Assembly (NCBI RefSeq): GCF_012276695.1
Contig: NZ_CP038852.1
Span: forward strand, 1,116,001 to 1,180,000
Source of the DNA: Candidatus Pelagibacter giovannonii
GTDB lineage: Bacteria; Pseudomonadota; Alphaproteobacteria; Pelagibacterales; Pelagibacteraceae
DNA: 64,000 nt
Reading direction: 5' to 3'
Of this stretch, positions 17,422 to 28,244 are shown piece by piece. How positions within the stretch are numbered: the first letter of the stretch is position 1; each line of letters begins with the position of its first letter. The position numbers were made by a program, and so were the translations under genes. The notes beneath the pieces were generated by a model. That model ran no database searches. It worked only from the letters and a program-made list of their open reading frames with translations, and had not been told where the DNA came from.

Positions 17422-17685
17422 TAATCATAAAAGAAGGAGATCGTCAAATAAAGACGTTGTTTACAAGCTAATCACGTCCCTTTTCCAACAGATCGAAAAG
17501 TTAAAGTAGTATTAAATTTAAAGAGACTTGTATCTATCACCACCGATAAGGCGTACACTTAGTTTTTTTAGATATTGCCAGATAATTTTACACTTCATTA
17601 CTTAGGCAATAATTTTTTAGAAAACAACTTTATTAGAAGAGTGCATCATTCATGCTTTTTGCGTGGGTTATGTATTGGATTTATT
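17422..17685 (+). other. Intergenic stretch with no supported gene
   Basis: The 264 bp after the autotransporter stop contain a weak hairpin (CGTC-7 nt-GACG near 17443-17457) but no T-run and no start codon with a good upstream context. The frame of the next gene is open back to a TTG at 17575, but those 37 residues are Cys/His/Phe-rich and unlike the N terminus of Ddl-type enzymes, so I leave them out. Confidence 0.4.
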
Positions 17686-18741
17686 ATGATTATAAAAGAT
17701 ATAGCTAAACAAGAAATTTCAGAAATAGGTAATATTTTACCTTTAAAAAAAAATAATATTATTCCAATAAAAATTAATAAATCGATAGAAATAGTCGTAG
17801 TTCCTAATTTTGGTCCAAAAAATTCGCATCAAGATAACGTTGGAATTATTCTAGAAGAAAAAAATGTTCTAAGGATTTTATCTAAACGATATAAAAATGT
17901 TTTAATTACTGAAATTAATTCAGAAGAAGACCTTGAAGCCCTAGTTAAAAGAAAGCCTGATTTAGTATTCTCTGGTGTTAAATACTTCTTTTTTAATAAT
18001 AGGAAAATATGGCTAAATGATTATTTAGAAATGTTTGAAATTCCATATATCGCCTCAAGTAAAGCAGCTCTTGATAATGAAAGTGATAAAAATAGAGCAA
18101 AGAAGATTATGCAAAAAAATAATATTAGAACTGCAGATTTTTTTATAACGAACCCAGGTGAATATTTAACTAAAAGTTCAATACCAATAAAATTTCCACT
18201 TTTTATAAAGCCAGTAACAGGTGGAGACAGTAGAGGGGTAGACAAAAATTCAATTGTATTTAATTTTAAAGATTTTACCTCAAAAGTATTAGATATTAAG
18301 ACAAAACAAAACTCTCCTTCTTTAGTTGAAACATATTTAGCAGGAAAAGAATATAGCGTTGGTATTTTTGAAGATAGCATTGATGGAACTTTAAGAGCTA
18401 TGCCAATTGAAATTATTGTAAAAGAAAATGTAGACGGTCATTGTATCCTTGATTTTAATGTTAAAAAAAATGATGAAGAGAGTGTAATTCTTGTTTCAGA
18501 TATTGTAGTTTTTGACAAACTTTCAAAACTAGCAAAAGATTCGTTCAAAGCCTTGGGTGGAAAATCTTTAGGTAGAATAGATATTAAAATGGATCACTTA
18601 GGTGTTCCTCATTTTATAGAAGCAAACTTAATGCCGGGTCTTCGAAAAGGATATTTTTATAGATCATGTGTACTAAATCTTGATATGAGTTACGAAGATA
18701 TGATTTTCAGTATTGCAAATACTGGTTTGTCTTCACATTAA
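17686..18741 (+). CDS. D-alanine--D-alanine ligase-like ATP-grasp enzyme (orphan)
   Basis: 351 aa from the ATG at 17686 ([11 protein letters not shown]). The fold follows the D-Ala-D-Ala ligase pattern: an N-terminal domain (about 40-145, with [15 protein letters not shown] and [12 protein letters not shown]), a lysine-bearing ATP-grasp strand ([19 protein letters not shown]), [14 protein letters not shown], and the C-terminal metal and substrate site [20 protein letters not shown] followed by MPGL. The canonical NxxPG of Ddl is present as NLMPG. The true ddl is in the dcw cluster at 45164, so this copy probably ligates a different amino acid or dipeptide. It converges with carB, the two stop codons overlapping by 4 nt. 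Confidence 0.75.
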   Translation: MIIKDIAKQEISEIGNILPLKKNNIIPIKINKSIEIVVVPNFGPKNSHQDNVGIILEEKNVLRILSKRYKNVLITEINSEEDLEALVKRKPDLVFSGVKYFFFNNRKIWLNDYLEMFEIPYIASSKAALDNESDKNRAKKIMQKNNIRTADFFITNPGEYLTKSSIPIKFPLFIKPVTGGDSRGVDKNSIVFNFKDFTSKVLDIKTKQNSPSLVETYLAGKEYSVGIFEDSIDGTLRAMPIEIIVKENVDGHCILDFNVKKNDEESVILVSDIVVFDKLSKLAKDSFKALGGKSLGRIDIKMDHLGVPHFIEANLMPGLRKGYFYRSCVLNLDMSYEDMIFSIANTGLSSH

Positions 18742-21700
18742 ATATCTTGAAGCGCAGTTACTGTAATCTCTTTTGTTTTTAAAGATCTAATCCCCATCAG
18801 GCAAGCTTGAGCAGTAGACATGTTTGTACAATAAGGAACTTTATTACCTAGTGTAGCTCTTCTTAAAGCCATTGCATCCTGAAGACGATGTTCACTATTT
18901 CCACCACCCGTATTAATAACTAAAGCAATTTTTTTAGAATTTAATACATCAACGATATGAGGAGATCCTCCACTTACCTTGTTTATTGTTTTACATTTTA
19001 TTCCATTTTCACGAATATATTCAGCTGTTCCACCTGTTGCACATAAAGTGAAATTTAATTTTATTAATTGTTTTGCAAGATCTACACCTTCATCTTTATG
19101 ACCATCTTTAAGAGAAATAAATGCTAGACCTTTTGTTGGTAATGAATTCGATGCAGCAATTTGGCTTTTTGCGTAAGCCATACCAAAATCCTTATCAAAC
19201 CCCATAACTTCACCTGTTGATTTCATCTCAGGTCCTAACAATAAATCACTATTTGGGAATTTATTGAAAGGAAATACAGCTTCTTTAACTGCAAACAGGT
19301 TTTTGTTTTTACCTTTTAAGTTAAATTTAGATAATTTTTCACCAGCCATTACACGTGATGCAATTTTAGCAAGAGGAAGACCTTTTGCTTTAGATACAAA
19401 AGGAACCGTTCTGCTTGCTCTTGGATTTACTTCGATTACATAAATTTCATCATTTTTAATGGCAAATTGAATGTTCATAAAACCTTTAACATTTAATGCT
19501 AAAGCTAATTTTTTTGTTTGAACTTCTATTTCAGTTATCAGCTTTGGTTTAATTGATATGGGAGGCAAACTACACGCAGAATCTCCTGAGTGAATACCTG
19601 CTTCTTCAATATGCTGCATGATACCTGCAACAAATACTTGCTTACCATCAGATATTGCATCAACATCAACTTCCATAGCGTGACTGATAAACTTATCTAT
19701 TAATATGGGATTATCTTCTGCAGCTTTAAATGCTTCTTCTACAAAGTTTTTTAATTGGCTTTTTTCATGAACAATTTCCATTGCTCTTCCACCTAATACA
19801 TAAGAAGGTCTAACCATTAAAGGCAGACCAATTTTTTCAGCAATTTGAATGGCTTGCTTGTAAGTTTTAGCAATACCACTTTCTGCTTGTTTTAATTTTA
19901 ATCTATCAAGTAATTTTCTAAATCTATCTCTATCTTCAGCAAGATCTATTGAGGTGTACTGTGTCCCTAAAATGGGAAGTTTGTTGTCATGCAGAAATTT
20001 TGCAAGTCTTATAGGAGTTTGTCCACCAAACTGAGCGATGATCCCTACAAGAGTTCCTTTTTGCTGTTCTTTTTTAATAATATTATAAACATACTCTTCT
20101 TTAAGAGGTTCAAAATAAAGTCTATCACTTGTGTCGTAGTCTGTTGAAACCGTCTCAGGATTACAGTTAATCATTATGGTTTCAAAACCGCTATCTTTAA
20201 GAGCATAACTTGCTTGGCAGCAACAATAATCAAACTCAATACCTTGGCCTATACGGTTTGGTCCACCACCCAAGATTATAATTTTTTTTCTTGAAGAAGG
20301 TTCTGCTTCACACTCTGTATTTAGCGCATAATTTCTTTGGTATGTTGAATACATGTAAGGGGTGAACGATTTAAATTCAGCAGCACAGGTATCTACTTTT
20401 TTGTAAACTGGTAATACTTTTAAAGCAGTTCTTTTTTTTCTAACAAGTTCTTCAGAAATTTTAGTAATTTCAGATAATTTTTTATCAGAAAAACCTATTG
20501 ATTTAATTCTGTTAAACTCATTATAATTTTTAGGAAGGCCTCTTTTTTGTATTTTATTTTCTTCATCAACAATTTCTTTTATTTGCTCTAAAAACCAAGG
20601 GTCTATCTTACAAAGTTGGTGAACTCTTTTAATGTTTATTTTTTTTCTAAAGGCTTCAGCAGCTAACAATATTCTGTTTGGAATATTTTTTTTAAGTTCT
20701 TTTTCTATTTCTTTTTTGTTAAGTGAAAAAATTCGATCTAAGCCTGAAAAGCCAATTTCAAGAGAAACCAATGCTTTTTGAAGAGATTCTTTAAAGTTTC
20801 TCCCAATCGCCATTGCTTCACCCACTGATTTCATTGAAGTTCCAAGAACTGCTTCAGAAGTAGAAAATTTTTCAAAAGTAAACCTTGGTATTTTGGTTAC
20901 CACATAGTCAATACTTGGTTCAAAAGAAGCAGGTGTTGTTTTTGTAATTTCATTTTTTAATTCATCAAGCGTGTAGCCAACAGCAAGTTTTGCAGCAACT
21001 TTTGCAATTGGAAACCCTGTTGCTTTAGAGGCAAGGGCAGATGAACGTGACACTCTTGGGTTCATTTCAATGATAACCATTCTGCCATCTTTAGGATTGA
21101 TTGCAAATTGTACATTTGATCCACCTGTTTCTACTCCAATTTTTCTAAGACAAGCAATTGAGGCATTTCTCATAACTTGGTATTCTTTATCGGTAAGTGT
21201 TAGAGCAGGTGCAACGGTAATTGAGTCTCCTGTGTGAATTCCCATTGGGTCTATGTTTTCAATAGAGCAAATAATAATACAGTTGTCTTTTTTGTCTCTG
21301 ACAACTTCCATTTCGAACTCTTTCCAACCCTCAAGGCATTCTTCAATTAAAATTTGGCTAACAGGGGATTCGTGTAAACCATCTTTAACTATTTTAAGAT
21401 ATTCTTTTTCAGTTTTCGCAATTCCTCCACCCAAACCACCTAAAGTAAAAGCAGGTCTAATGATTGCAGGCAACCCAATTTGTTTTAAAGCTTTTGCAGC
21501 ATCTCTAACATGATTTACCACTTTAGATTTTGGTAAGTCCAAACCAATATCCAACATGTTTTTTCTGAATTTTTTTCTGTCCTCCGCATTAGAGATTGCC
21601 TTAGAATTTGCACCAATTAACTCAATTTTATATTTTTTAAGAATTCCTTTTTTCTCTGCCTCCATTGCTAAATTCAAAGCAGTTTGGCCACCCATTGTTG

Positions 21701-21962
21701 GTAAAATTGCATCTGGTTTCTCTTTTTTTAGAATTTTTTCTAATACCTCTAACGTTATTGGCTCAATATAAGTTTTATCTGCAACACCAGGGTCCGTCAT
21801 GATCGTTGCTGGGTTAGAGTTAATTAAAATAACTTTATAACCTTCATCTTTAAGAGCTTTACAGGCTTGTGTCCCTGAGTAGTCAAACTCACAGGCTTGA
21901 CCAATGATTATTGGTCCAGCACCAACGACTAATACAGTTTTAAGATTTTTTCTTTTTGGCAT
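18738..21962 (-). CDS. carB: Carbamoyl-phosphate synthase large subunit
   Basis: 1074 aa, the usual length. It makes carbamoyl phosphate from bicarbonate, ammonia and two ATP for pyrimidine and arginine synthesis. Two homologous ATP-grasp halves are visible: the first with [20 protein letters not shown] (residues about 14-33), the second with [20 protein letters not shown] (about 560-580). A C-terminal MGS-like regulatory domain (about 940-1074) carries [15 protein letters not shown] and VINTGGG. The start overlaps the end of carA by 23 nt, so the two subunits are made from one transcript. Confidence 0.97.
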   Translation of the reverse strand: MPKRKNLKTVLVVGAGPIIIGQACEFDYSGTQACKALKDEGYKVILINSNPATIMTDPGVADKTYIEPITLEVLEKILKKEKPDAILPTMGGQTALNLAMEAEKKGILKKYKIELIGANSKAISNAEDRKKFRKNMLDIGLDLPKSKVVNHVRDAAKALKQIGLPAIIRPAFTLGGLGGGIAKTEKEYLKIVKDGLHESPVSQILIEECLEGWKEFEMEVVRDKKDNCIIICSIENIDPMGIHTGDSITVAPALTLTDKEYQVMRNASIACLRKIGVETGGSNVQFAINPKDGRMVIIEMNPRVSRSSALASKATGFPIAKVAAKLAVGYTLDELKNEITKTTPASFEPSIDYVVTKIPRFTFEKFSTSEAVLGTSMKSVGEAMAIGRNFKESLQKALVSLEIGFSGLDRIFSLNKKEIEKELKKNIPNRILLAAEAFRKKINIKRVHQLCKIDPWFLEQIKEIVDEENKIQKRGLPKNYNEFNRIKSIGFSDKKLSEITKISEELVRKKRTALKVLPVYKKVDTCAAEFKSFTPYMYSTYQRNYALNTECEAEPSSRKKIIILGGGPNRIGQGIEFDYCCCQASYALKDSGFETIMINCNPETVSTDYDTSDRLYFEPLKEEYVYNIIKKEQQKGTLVGIIAQFGGQTPIRLAKFLHDNKLPILGTQYTSIDLAEDRDRFRKLLDRLKLKQAESGIAKTYKQAIQIAEKIGLPLMVRPSYVLGGRAMEIVHEKSQLKNFVEEAFKAAEDNPILIDKFISHAMEVDVDAISDGKQVFVAGIMQHIEEAGIHSGDSACSLPPISIKPKLITEIEVQTKKLALALNVKGFMNIQFAIKNDEIYVIEVNPRASRTVPFVSKAKGLPLAKIASRVMAGEKLSKFNLKGKNKNLFAVKEAVFPFNKFPNSDLLLGPEMKSTGEVMGFDKDFGMAYAKSQIAASNSLPTKGLAFISLKDGHKDEGVDLAKQLIKLNFTLCATGGTAEYIRENGIKCKTINKVSGGSPHIVDVLNSKKIALVINTGGGNSEHRLQDAMALRRATLGNKVPYCTNMSTAQACLMGIRSLKTKEITVTALQDI

Positions 21963-23136
21963 TTTTTTTTATGTTGTTAATAAATTCTTCAAATAAATAA
22001 ACACTATCTTGTGGTCCAGGATTTGATTCAGGGTGATATTGAACAGAAAAAACAGGTTTATTTTTTAATCTAATTCCTTCGATACAATTATCAAATAAAG
22101 ATTTGTGAGTGACTTGTATATTCTTTGGTAATGTCGCCCTTACAATTTCAAAGCCATGGTTTTGACTGGTGATTTCTACATTATCTTTAATTAAGTTTTT
22201 AACTGGATGGTTAGCACCTCTATGACCTAGTTTCATTTTTTTAGTTTTTGCACCAAGTGCTAAAGCTAGAATTTGATGACCAAGACAAATACCAAAAATA
22301 GGTAAATTATTTTTGATTAATTCTTTAATAATTTCAATTGCATATTTACCAGTTGCCGCAGGATCTCCTGGGCCATTAGATAAAAAGATCCCATTTGGCT
22401 TTAATTTAAGGATGTCTTTAGCACTCGTTTTGCACGAAACCACTGTTACTTTACAATTAAGATCTGAGAAATACCTTAGGATGTTTTTCTTAATACCATA
22501 GTCGATTGCAACAACGTGTAATGAGTTTTTTTTATTTTTTAAGTAACCAGTTTCTTTTTTCCAAGTTTTAAAACCTGACCAAATATAATTTTTTTTAGTA
22601 GTTACTTGTTCTGCTAAGTCTAAATTATTTAATCCACTCCATTTTGTCGTAACATTTGCTAATTTACTAATATTGAAATTACCTTTATTAGTAAAAGAAA
22701 TGGTACCTTTAGGGGCTCCTTTATCTCTAATGTAATTAGTTAAACCTCTAGTATCCAAACCAGTGATCCCAACAATTTTATTTTTTTTTAACCACAGGTC
22801 TAAATTAACTAAAGATCTATAATTAGAGGGGCTTGTTATCTCAGAGTTAAAAATTACACCTTTGGTCCAAACTTTATCAGATTCTAAATCTTGCTCGTTA
22901 GTTCCAACGTTACCAACGTGAGGAAAGGTAAAATTGATAATTTGCCCAGCGTAAGAGGGGTCTGAAATAATTTCTTGATAACCAGTTAGAGAAGTATTGA
23001 AACAGACTTCACCTGTCGTTGTTCCTTGATAGCCAATACCAACTCCTTTAAAGATAGTTTTATTTTCAAGAACTAAAACGCCTGTGTGAATCTGTGAGAT
23101 TTTGTTAGAGCTAATCTTTTTTGCTTTTTTGATCAA
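21940..23136 (-). CDS. carA: Carbamoyl-phosphate synthase small (glutaminase) subunit
   Basis: 398 aa. The N-terminal CPSase_sm domain (about 15-150) shows [20 protein letters not shown]. The class I glutamine amidotransferase domain (about 205-390) has the nucleophile Cys in [18 protein letters not shown] and the catalytic His/Glu in [15 protein letters not shown]. It hydrolyses glutamine and channels ammonia to CarB. The only plausible start is a TTG at 23136-23134; no in-frame ATG precedes the conserved region. Divergent from yqeY across 128 bp. Confidence 0.96.
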   Translation of the reverse strand: MIKKAKKISSNKISQIHTGVLVLENKTIFKGVGIGYQGTTTGEVCFNTSLTGYQEIISDPSYAGQIINFTFPHVGNVGTNEQDLESDKVWTKGVIFNSEITSPSNYRSLVNLDLWLKKNKIVGITGLDTRGLTNYIRDKGAPKGTISFTNKGNFNISKLANVTTKWSGLNNLDLAEQVTTKKNYIWSGFKTWKKETGYLKNKKNSLHVVAIDYGIKKNILRYFSDLNCKVTVVSCKTSAKDILKLKPNGIFLSNGPGDPAATGKYAIEIIKELIKNNLPIFGICLGHQILALALGAKTKKMKLGHRGANHPVKNLIKDNVEITSQNHGFEIVRATLPKNIQVTHKSLFDNCIEGIRLKNKPVFSVQYHPESNPGPQDSVYLFEEFINNIKKNAKKKKS

Positions 23137-23264
23137 TTACAACTCATGAGTTAAAGGTTAATACAATAAAACCCTAATTATCGCAACAGAGATGTATTAA
23201 AAAATTATAAAAAAACAATTTTTCTTTTGAAGAATTTTCACTTTGCAGTAGATTAAAAAATATT

Positions 23265-23726
23265 ATGACATTGAAAGAAAAAATAGAAACTAACTATAAA
23301 AATTCTCTAAAATCAAAAAATAAGGTTGAAATCTCAACCTACAGGTTAATTTTATCTGGAATAAAAGATCTTGATATTGTCAATCGATCTGGAGCCAACA
23401 TAAAAGAAACAGACGATGATGATATAAAAAAACTTTTAAAGAAAATGATTAAGCAAAGAACCGAATCAATAGAGATCTATAAAAAGAATGAAAGAATGGA
23501 TTTGTTAGAAGTTGAGCAAAATGAATTTGATCTTTTATCTAGTTTTTTACCACAGCAGTTAAGTAATGAAGAAACTAAAAAAATATGTGTAGATACAATA
23601 AATAAATTGGGTGCCGCATCAATTAAAGACATGGGTAAAGTAATGGGTGAATTAAAAAAGTCATACCCTGACAATCTAGATTTTGCTAAAGCTGGACCTT
23701 TGCTAAAAGAACTATTAAATAAATAA
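23265..23726 (+). CDS. yqeY: GatB/YqeY-domain protein
   Basis: 153 aa, the typical length of the stand-alone YqeY family, related to the C-terminal tail domain of the amidotransferase subunit GatB. Visible signatures are STYRLILSGIKDLDI near the N terminus, LKKMIKQRTESIEIYKKNERMDLL, LSSFLPQQLSNEE, and the C-terminal DMGKVMGELKKSYPDN. The role is probably tRNA-linked but undefined. The stop shares a base with the dnaG start (TAATG). The order yqeY-dnaG-rpoD next to carA is common in Alphaproteobacteria. Confidence 0.9.
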   Translation: MTLKEKIETNYKNSLKSKNKVEISTYRLILSGIKDLDIVNRSGANIKETDDDDIKKLLKKMIKQRTESIEIYKKNERMDLLEVEQNEFDLLSSFLPQQLSNEETKKICVDTINKLGAASIKDMGKVMGELKKSYPDNLDFAKAGPLLKELLNK

Positions 23727-25501
23727 TGAAATACCCAAAAGAGTATTTGGACGAAATTAAAACTCGTTTAAAGGTTTCGACAGTTGTATCAAAGTCTGTC
23801 AGTCTAAAAAAAAGAGGTAAAGAATTTGTAGGTTTATCACCCTTTAAAACTGAAAAAACACCTTCATTTACAGTTAATGATGAGAAGGAATTTTATCATT
23901 GTTTTGCAACATCGGAACATGGAAATATTTTTGATTTTGTAATGAAAACTCAAAATTTGAAATTTGGAGAAGCGGTAAAATCATTAGCAAATCTTGCAGG
24001 TATGAGACCTTACACATTTTCAAAGCAAGATGAAGAACGTGAAAAAAATTGGCAAGAATATTGCACAATCTACAATCAATATGTTCAATTTTATCATGAT
24101 GAAATTTTAAAAAATGAAAGCTTAACTATTGTAAGAGATTATTTAAAAAAAAGAAACCTTAGTAAAGATGAGGTTAAAAATTTTAAAATAGGTTTTGTTG
24201 AAAGAAACTCAAATTTTTATAAAAAATTAAAAGATGAATTTAGTGAAAAAGTTTTGGTTGAAAGTGGTCTTTTTTATTTAGATGAAAAAAAGAATACATA
24301 CGTTGAAAGATTTCGAGATAGAATAATATTTCCAATTAATAATATTTCAGGCCAACCTATTGGATTAGGAGGAAGAACCATCCAAGAAAATAGTTATTCA
24401 GCAAAATATATTAATTCTCCTGAAACACCTTTTTTTAAAAAGGGTTCTAACTTGTATAATTTAGATTTAGCTAGAAGATTATCTAATAAAATAGATCATA
24501 TATATTTAGTTGAGGGATATATGGATGTAGTTGGTTTAAGTAAAAATGGAATTGAAAATGTTGTGGCAAATCTTGGAACTTCTTTAACGGATCGACAAAT
24601 TTTAATGCTTAACCAATTCTTTGAAGACATCATTATCTGTTTTGATGGTGATGAAAGTGGGTATAAGGCAGCACTTAGAGCAGCAGAAAATTCAATTAAA
24701 GAATTACAACCAGAAAAACAAATCTCGTTTCTTTTTTTACCAGATGGAGAAGACCCTGATAGTTATGCAAATAAAAATGGTAAAGCAAATTTTATTGATT
24801 TTACAAAACAGGCAAAAATTTCAATTCATCAGTTTATATTTAACCATTATAAACAACAAACTGATAACAATCCTTCTTCAATGGCAATTTTTGAAAAAAA
24901 ATTAAGAGCTATTGCTGCAACTATAAAAGATGATTTCATAAAAAAATATGTACTAGAGTTTTTCTTGGAGAAAATTTCATCTTTAACTCCACATAGCAAT
25001 GTGGGAAAAAAACAATTTTATACTAAAAAAGTTAAATCATTACAGTCTACTCAAAAACACTTTAACGAAAGTAAATTATTGAGTGGTGTGGAGCTTAAAG
25101 AGTTCTCATTACTTTATTTGGTTATGAATAATTTAGATTTATTTCAAGAAAATATTCACACGATTGAAAATATAAATCTATTCAGTGAAGAAAATAAATT
25201 AATTCTTGAAACTTTGATAACTAAACTAAAGAGTGGAGAAAAACTTACCTTAGATCAAATTCCAATCGATCCCCAATTAACTGAAAAGATTTTTAAATTT
25301 GCTTCAATTAAGCATATTTTGAATAATCATCAAAATGATCAGAATAAAATGTTTGAATTATTAGAGGAAGTCACTAGGGACCTTAAAAACTACGATTTAG
25401 AGTTTAGGATTGAAGAGCTCGAGTCGAAGTTTTCTAAAGATTTAAGTGAAAGTACTTTTAATGAAATAAGAGAGCTAAAAAAACAAAAAAACTTCAATTA
25501 A
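23726..25501 (+). CDS. dnaG: DNA primase
   Basis: 591 aa. It makes RNA primers at the replication fork. The N-terminal CHC2-type domain is recognisable (about 30-95: GLSPFKTEKTPSFTVNDEKE, then FYHCF), but three of the four zinc ligands are replaced: Ser and Lys where Cys and His are expected in LSPFK, and Thr for the last Cys in HCFATSEHGN. The TOPRIM core follows, with LVEGYMDVVGL (about 260) and CFDGDESGYKAA (about 305). The C-terminal region (about 430-591) is poorly conserved helicase-binding sequence. Co-operonic with yqeY and rpoD (macromolecular synthesis operon type). Confidence 0.95.
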   Translation: MKYPKEYLDEIKTRLKVSTVVSKSVSLKKRGKEFVGLSPFKTEKTPSFTVNDEKEFYHCFATSEHGNIFDFVMKTQNLKFGEAVKSLANLAGMRPYTFSKQDEEREKNWQEYCTIYNQYVQFYHDEILKNESLTIVRDYLKKRNLSKDEVKNFKIGFVERNSNFYKKLKDEFSEKVLVESGLFYLDEKKNTYVERFRDRIIFPINNISGQPIGLGGRTIQENSYSAKYINSPETPFFKKGSNLYNLDLARRLSNKIDHIYLVEGYMDVVGLSKNGIENVVANLGTSLTDRQILMLNQFFEDIIICFDGDESGYKAALRAAENSIKELQPEKQISFLFLPDGEDPDSYANKNGKANFIDFTKQAKISIHQFIFNHYKQQTDNNPSSMAIFEKKLRAIAATIKDDFIKKYVLEFFLEKISSLTPHSNVGKKQFYTKKVKSLQSTQKHFNESKLLSGVELKEFSLLYLVMNNLDLFQENIHTIENINLFSEENKLILETLITKLKSGEKLTLDQIPIDPQLTEKIFKFASIKHILNNHQNDQNKMFELLEEVTRDLKNYDLEFRIEELESKFSKDLSESTFNEIRELKKQKNFN

Positions 25502-25567
25502 ATCCGTCAAAAAATACGTGGATTTTTCTCAAATTGGGCTTATATAAGTCATCTCAGATAAACTATT

Positions 25568-27391
25568 GTGGAAAGAATAATTACAAAATCATTTGCTAGA
25601 CTTATGGGTCGTGGGACTCATAGAGGATTTATAACTTTTGACGAGTTGAATAAATCATTAGGTAAAAGAAATCTTTCAGACGAAAATTTAGAACAAGCCT
25701 TCATGCACATTCTTGATGAGAATGTAGCACTAGTTGAAAAAAAATCTGATTTTAAAGTTTTAAGAAAAAAAGAAAATTCATCCAAAGAAGAGGGTAAGGC
25801 TATTGAAAAAAGTGATGACCCTATAAGAATGTATCTAAGAGAGATGGGTGGAGTAGAACTCTTGTCTCGTGAAGGTGAAATTGCAATTGCCAAAAGAATA
25901 GAAGCTGGGAAAGATGTAATGCTTATAGCACTAGCACAAAGCCCAATTACTGCACAACAATTTGTAGAATGGGATGAAAAACTTCAAAGCGATGAAATTT
26001 TAGTTAGAGAAATTATTGATATTGATACTAACTACATGGAAGACGAAAATACAGGTCCAAGTGCTAAACAAAGAAATTCTGGTGAAACTGATAAAAATGT
26101 TGAAAATAATGGAGATGACGATGAATTTAATCCAACGCTTGCAGCGATGGAAACTGAAATTAAACCAAAAGTTTTAAAAACTGTTAATACTTTAACAAAA
26201 GAATATGCAAAATTAACCAAGTATCAAAAAGAAAAACTTGATTGTATTTTAAATGCAGAAAGTTTCTCAGCAGCTAAAGAAAAAGGGCATGATAAAATTG
26301 TAAGTGATATTTTAGAAAATATTAAATCATTACAGTTATCACCCTCTGTACTAGAGGAATTGGTCCAAAAGCACTATGTGGAAAATAAAAAAATTGTTTC
26401 ATTAGAAGGAAATCTTTTAAGACTAGCAATGGATCAAAAAATTCCAAGAAATGAATTTATCAAGTTTTATATAGGCAATGAAATTAATCCAAATCTTAAA
26501 AAGTTCTTGGATACTAACCCTATGTGGAAACAGTTTTTCTCAAAAAATAAAGATGAATTTAAAAATATAAGAGAGAGATTAATTGAGATTAGTCATAAAC
26601 TTGGAATTTCAGTCACTGATTATAAAAAAATAGTTAGCCGAGTTCAAAAGGGTGAAAAGGAGTCTAGAATTGCGAAAAAAGAAATGGTTGAAGCAAACTT
26701 AAGATTGGTAATTTCAATAGCGAAAAAATATACAAATAGAGGACTTCAATTTTTAGATCTTATTCAAGAAGGAAATATTGGCCTTATGAAAGCTGTAGAT
26801 AAATTTGAATACAGAAGAGGTTATAAGTTTTCAACATATGCTACTTGGTGGATCAGACAAGCAATCACTAGATCTATTGCTGACCAAGCGCGAACGATTA
26901 GAATTCCAGTTCACATGATTGAAACTATTAATAAAATTGTAAGAACCCAAAGATTAATTTTAAGTGAGTTTGGTAGAGAGGCTACACCTGAAGAACTAGC
27001 ACAAAAATTAAGAATGCCTTTAGACAAAGTTAGAAAAGTTTTAAAAATATCAAAAGAACCTGTATCTCTTGAAAAACCAGTTGGAGATGAAGAGGACAGT
27101 AGTTTAGGTGATTTTATTGAAGATACAAAAGCGTTAGCACCTTTAGAACAAGCTATTAAGTCAAATTTAGGTGAAGCTACAACTAAGATTTTATCAACTT
27201 TAACACCTAGAGAAGAAAGAGTTCTTAGAATGAGATTTGGTGTTGGAATGAATACGGATCATACCCTTGAAGAAGTAGGTCTACAGTTTTCTGTAACAAG
27301 AGAGCGTATTAGACAGATAGAGGCTAAAGCTTTAAGAAAATTAAAACACCCAAGCAGATCCAAACAGCTAAAAAGCTTTTTAGAAAGTTAA
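25568..27391 (+). CDS. rpoD: Housekeeping RNA polymerase sigma-70 factor
   Basis: 607 aa from a GTG at 25568. Region 1.1 occupies the first 70 residues. Region 1.2 starts at [21 protein letters not shown] (about 83). A non-conserved acidic insert (about 130-330) follows. Region 2 carries [20 protein letters not shown] (about 416-435), region 3 [13 protein letters not shown], and region 4 the helix-turn-helix [20 protein letters not shown] (about 563-582). All are diagnostic of the primary sigma factor. It lies 66 nt after dnaG; tRNA genes follow. Confidence 0.97.
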   Translation: MERIITKSFARLMGRGTHRGFITFDELNKSLGKRNLSDENLEQAFMHILDENVALVEKKSDFKVLRKKENSSKEEGKAIEKSDDPIRMYLREMGGVELLSREGEIAIAKRIEAGKDVMLIALAQSPITAQQFVEWDEKLQSDEILVREIIDIDTNYMEDENTGPSAKQRNSGETDKNVENNGDDDEFNPTLAAMETEIKPKVLKTVNTLTKEYAKLTKYQKEKLDCILNAESFSAAKEKGHDKIVSDILENIKSLQLSPSVLEELVQKHYVENKKIVSLEGNLLRLAMDQKIPRNEFIKFYIGNEINPNLKKFLDTNPMWKQFFSKNKDEFKNIRERLIEISHKLGISVTDYKKIVSRVQKGEKESRIAKKEMVEANLRLVISIAKKYTNRGLQFLDLIQEGNIGLMKAVDKFEYRRGYKFSTYATWWIRQAITRSIADQARTIRIPVHMIETINKIVRTQRLILSEFGREATPEELAQKLRMPLDKVRKVLKISKEPVSLEKPVGDEEDSSLGDFIEDTKALAPLEQAIKSNLGEATTKILSTLTPREERVLRMRFGVGMNTDHTLEEVGLQFSVTRERIRQIEAKALRKLKHPSRSKQLKSFLES

Positions 27392-27399
27392 AATCCAAA

Positions 27400-27474
27400 G
27401 GGACTGTAGCTCAATAGTAGAGTACTGCATTGACATTGCAGGGGTAGTTGGAGCGTAACCAACCAGTCCCACCA
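27400..27474 (+). tRNA. tRNA-Val (GAC) with non-canonical D and T loops
   Basis: Acceptor GGGACTG pairs fully with CAGTCCC at 27464-27470; the discriminator A and CCA are encoded. The D stem is GCTC/GAGT. The anticodon arm CTGCA-TTGACAT-TGCAG gives anticodon GAC. The variable loop is GGGTA. The T stem GTTGG/CCAAC is perfect, but its loop is AGCGTAA rather than TTCGANN, and the D loop AATAGTA lacks the GG pair. All stems are intact, so it looks functional, with a remodelled elbow. Confidence 0.85.
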
Positions 27475-27540
27475 TTTTCATTATTTTTTACCTATGCTAG
27501 ACATCAGTTACATTATAATATAATTAAAGTTTAATTTTTA

Positions 27541-27617
27541 GGGCCTGTAGCTCAGTTGGTTAGAGCAGTACACTCATAATGTATTGGTCCCAGGTTCGAG
27601 TCCTGGTGGGCCCACCA
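27541..27617 (+). tRNA. tRNA with CAT anticodon (Ile2 or elongator Met)
   Basis: Complete 77-nt cloverleaf with encoded CCA. The acceptor is GGGCCTG/TGGGCCC with two G-T pairs. The D arm has the normal GG (TTGGTT), the anticodon loop is CTCATAA, and the T loop is TTCGAGT. CAT can be elongator Met, initiator Met or lysidine-modified Ile. The acceptor starts with a normal pair, so it is not initiator. The GGGCCTG acceptor resembles alphaproteobacterial tRNA-Ile more than tRNA-Met, so I lean to Ile2. Confidence 0.9.
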
Positions 27618-27637
27618 AAAATTATTTTTATAGATGA

Positions 27638-28231
27638 TTATTTAATAAATTTTTTTAAAGTAGAAAAAAGAGCGTTGATATCCCCATTATTACTCTGAAT
27701 GATGGAAGAGAATTCTTCCTTTTGAGTTCTTGCTAGACTTAAGCCTTCAATAATTAAATCTCTGATTAAAGGATTTTCAGAGTTTTTTGTATAAATTCTC
27801 CAATCAATTTTAACCTCAGGCCTTTGTTCTGTTCCAACTAAAATACTAGATACCATCGTATAATTTTCATTTAATTTTTTTTTAGATACAACTTCAATCT
27901 CTGGATTTGAGTATTCAGCCAGTCGACTAGAAAAACTTTTTAAAAAGTATTGTTCAAAAAGCATTTCATATTGAGTTATTTCATTTTCACTTATATTCTT
28001 TCTATAAGCTCCCAAAGTGTAATAACCAATACCTTTGATATCAACTGTTTCACCTGCAATTTGTTTTAGCTTTTCTATTTTTTCTTCTTTTGAATATTTG
28101 TTATTTAACGCTTCTGAAGCTCTGTTCACTGTTGATTGAACAAACACATCTGGCTCAATTGAATGTAATTGATTAATATCAAAAAAATTAATTATGACGA
28201 AGGTAAATATTAAAAACTTTTTTAGTCTCAT
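27638..28231 (-). CDS. mlaC: MlaC-type periplasmic phospholipid carrier
   Basis: 197 aa with an N-terminal signal peptide (about residues 1-24). The rest fits the MlaC/Ttg2D family: paired helices near the start (VFVQSTVNRASEALNNKY), GIGYYTLGAYRKNISENEIT, FLKSFSSRLAEY, and the beta-strand pattern KIDWRIYTKNSENPLIRDLI before EGLSLARTQKEEFSSII. In the Mla system MlaC shuttles phospholipid between the outer-membrane MlaA complex and the inner-membrane MlaFEDB transporter. It follows mlaA by 13 nt; mlaFEDB is not in the window. Confidence 0.9.
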   Translation of the reverse strand: MRLKKFLIFTFVIINFFDINQLHSIEPDVFVQSTVNRASEALNNKYSKEEKIEKLKQIAGETVDIKGIGYYTLGAYRKNISENEITQYEMLFEQYFLKSFSSRLAEYSNPEIEVVSKKKLNENYTMVSSILVGTEQRPEVKIDWRIYTKNSENPLIRDLIIEGLSLARTQKEEFSSIIQSNNGDINALFSTLKKFIK

Positions 28232-28244
28232 TAAGTTTTATGGC

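Noticed and set aside
17575..17685. N-terminal extension of the Ddl-like protein from TTG 17575
   Set aside because: Cys/His-rich residues unlike the family; the ATG at 17686 gives a normal N terminus.
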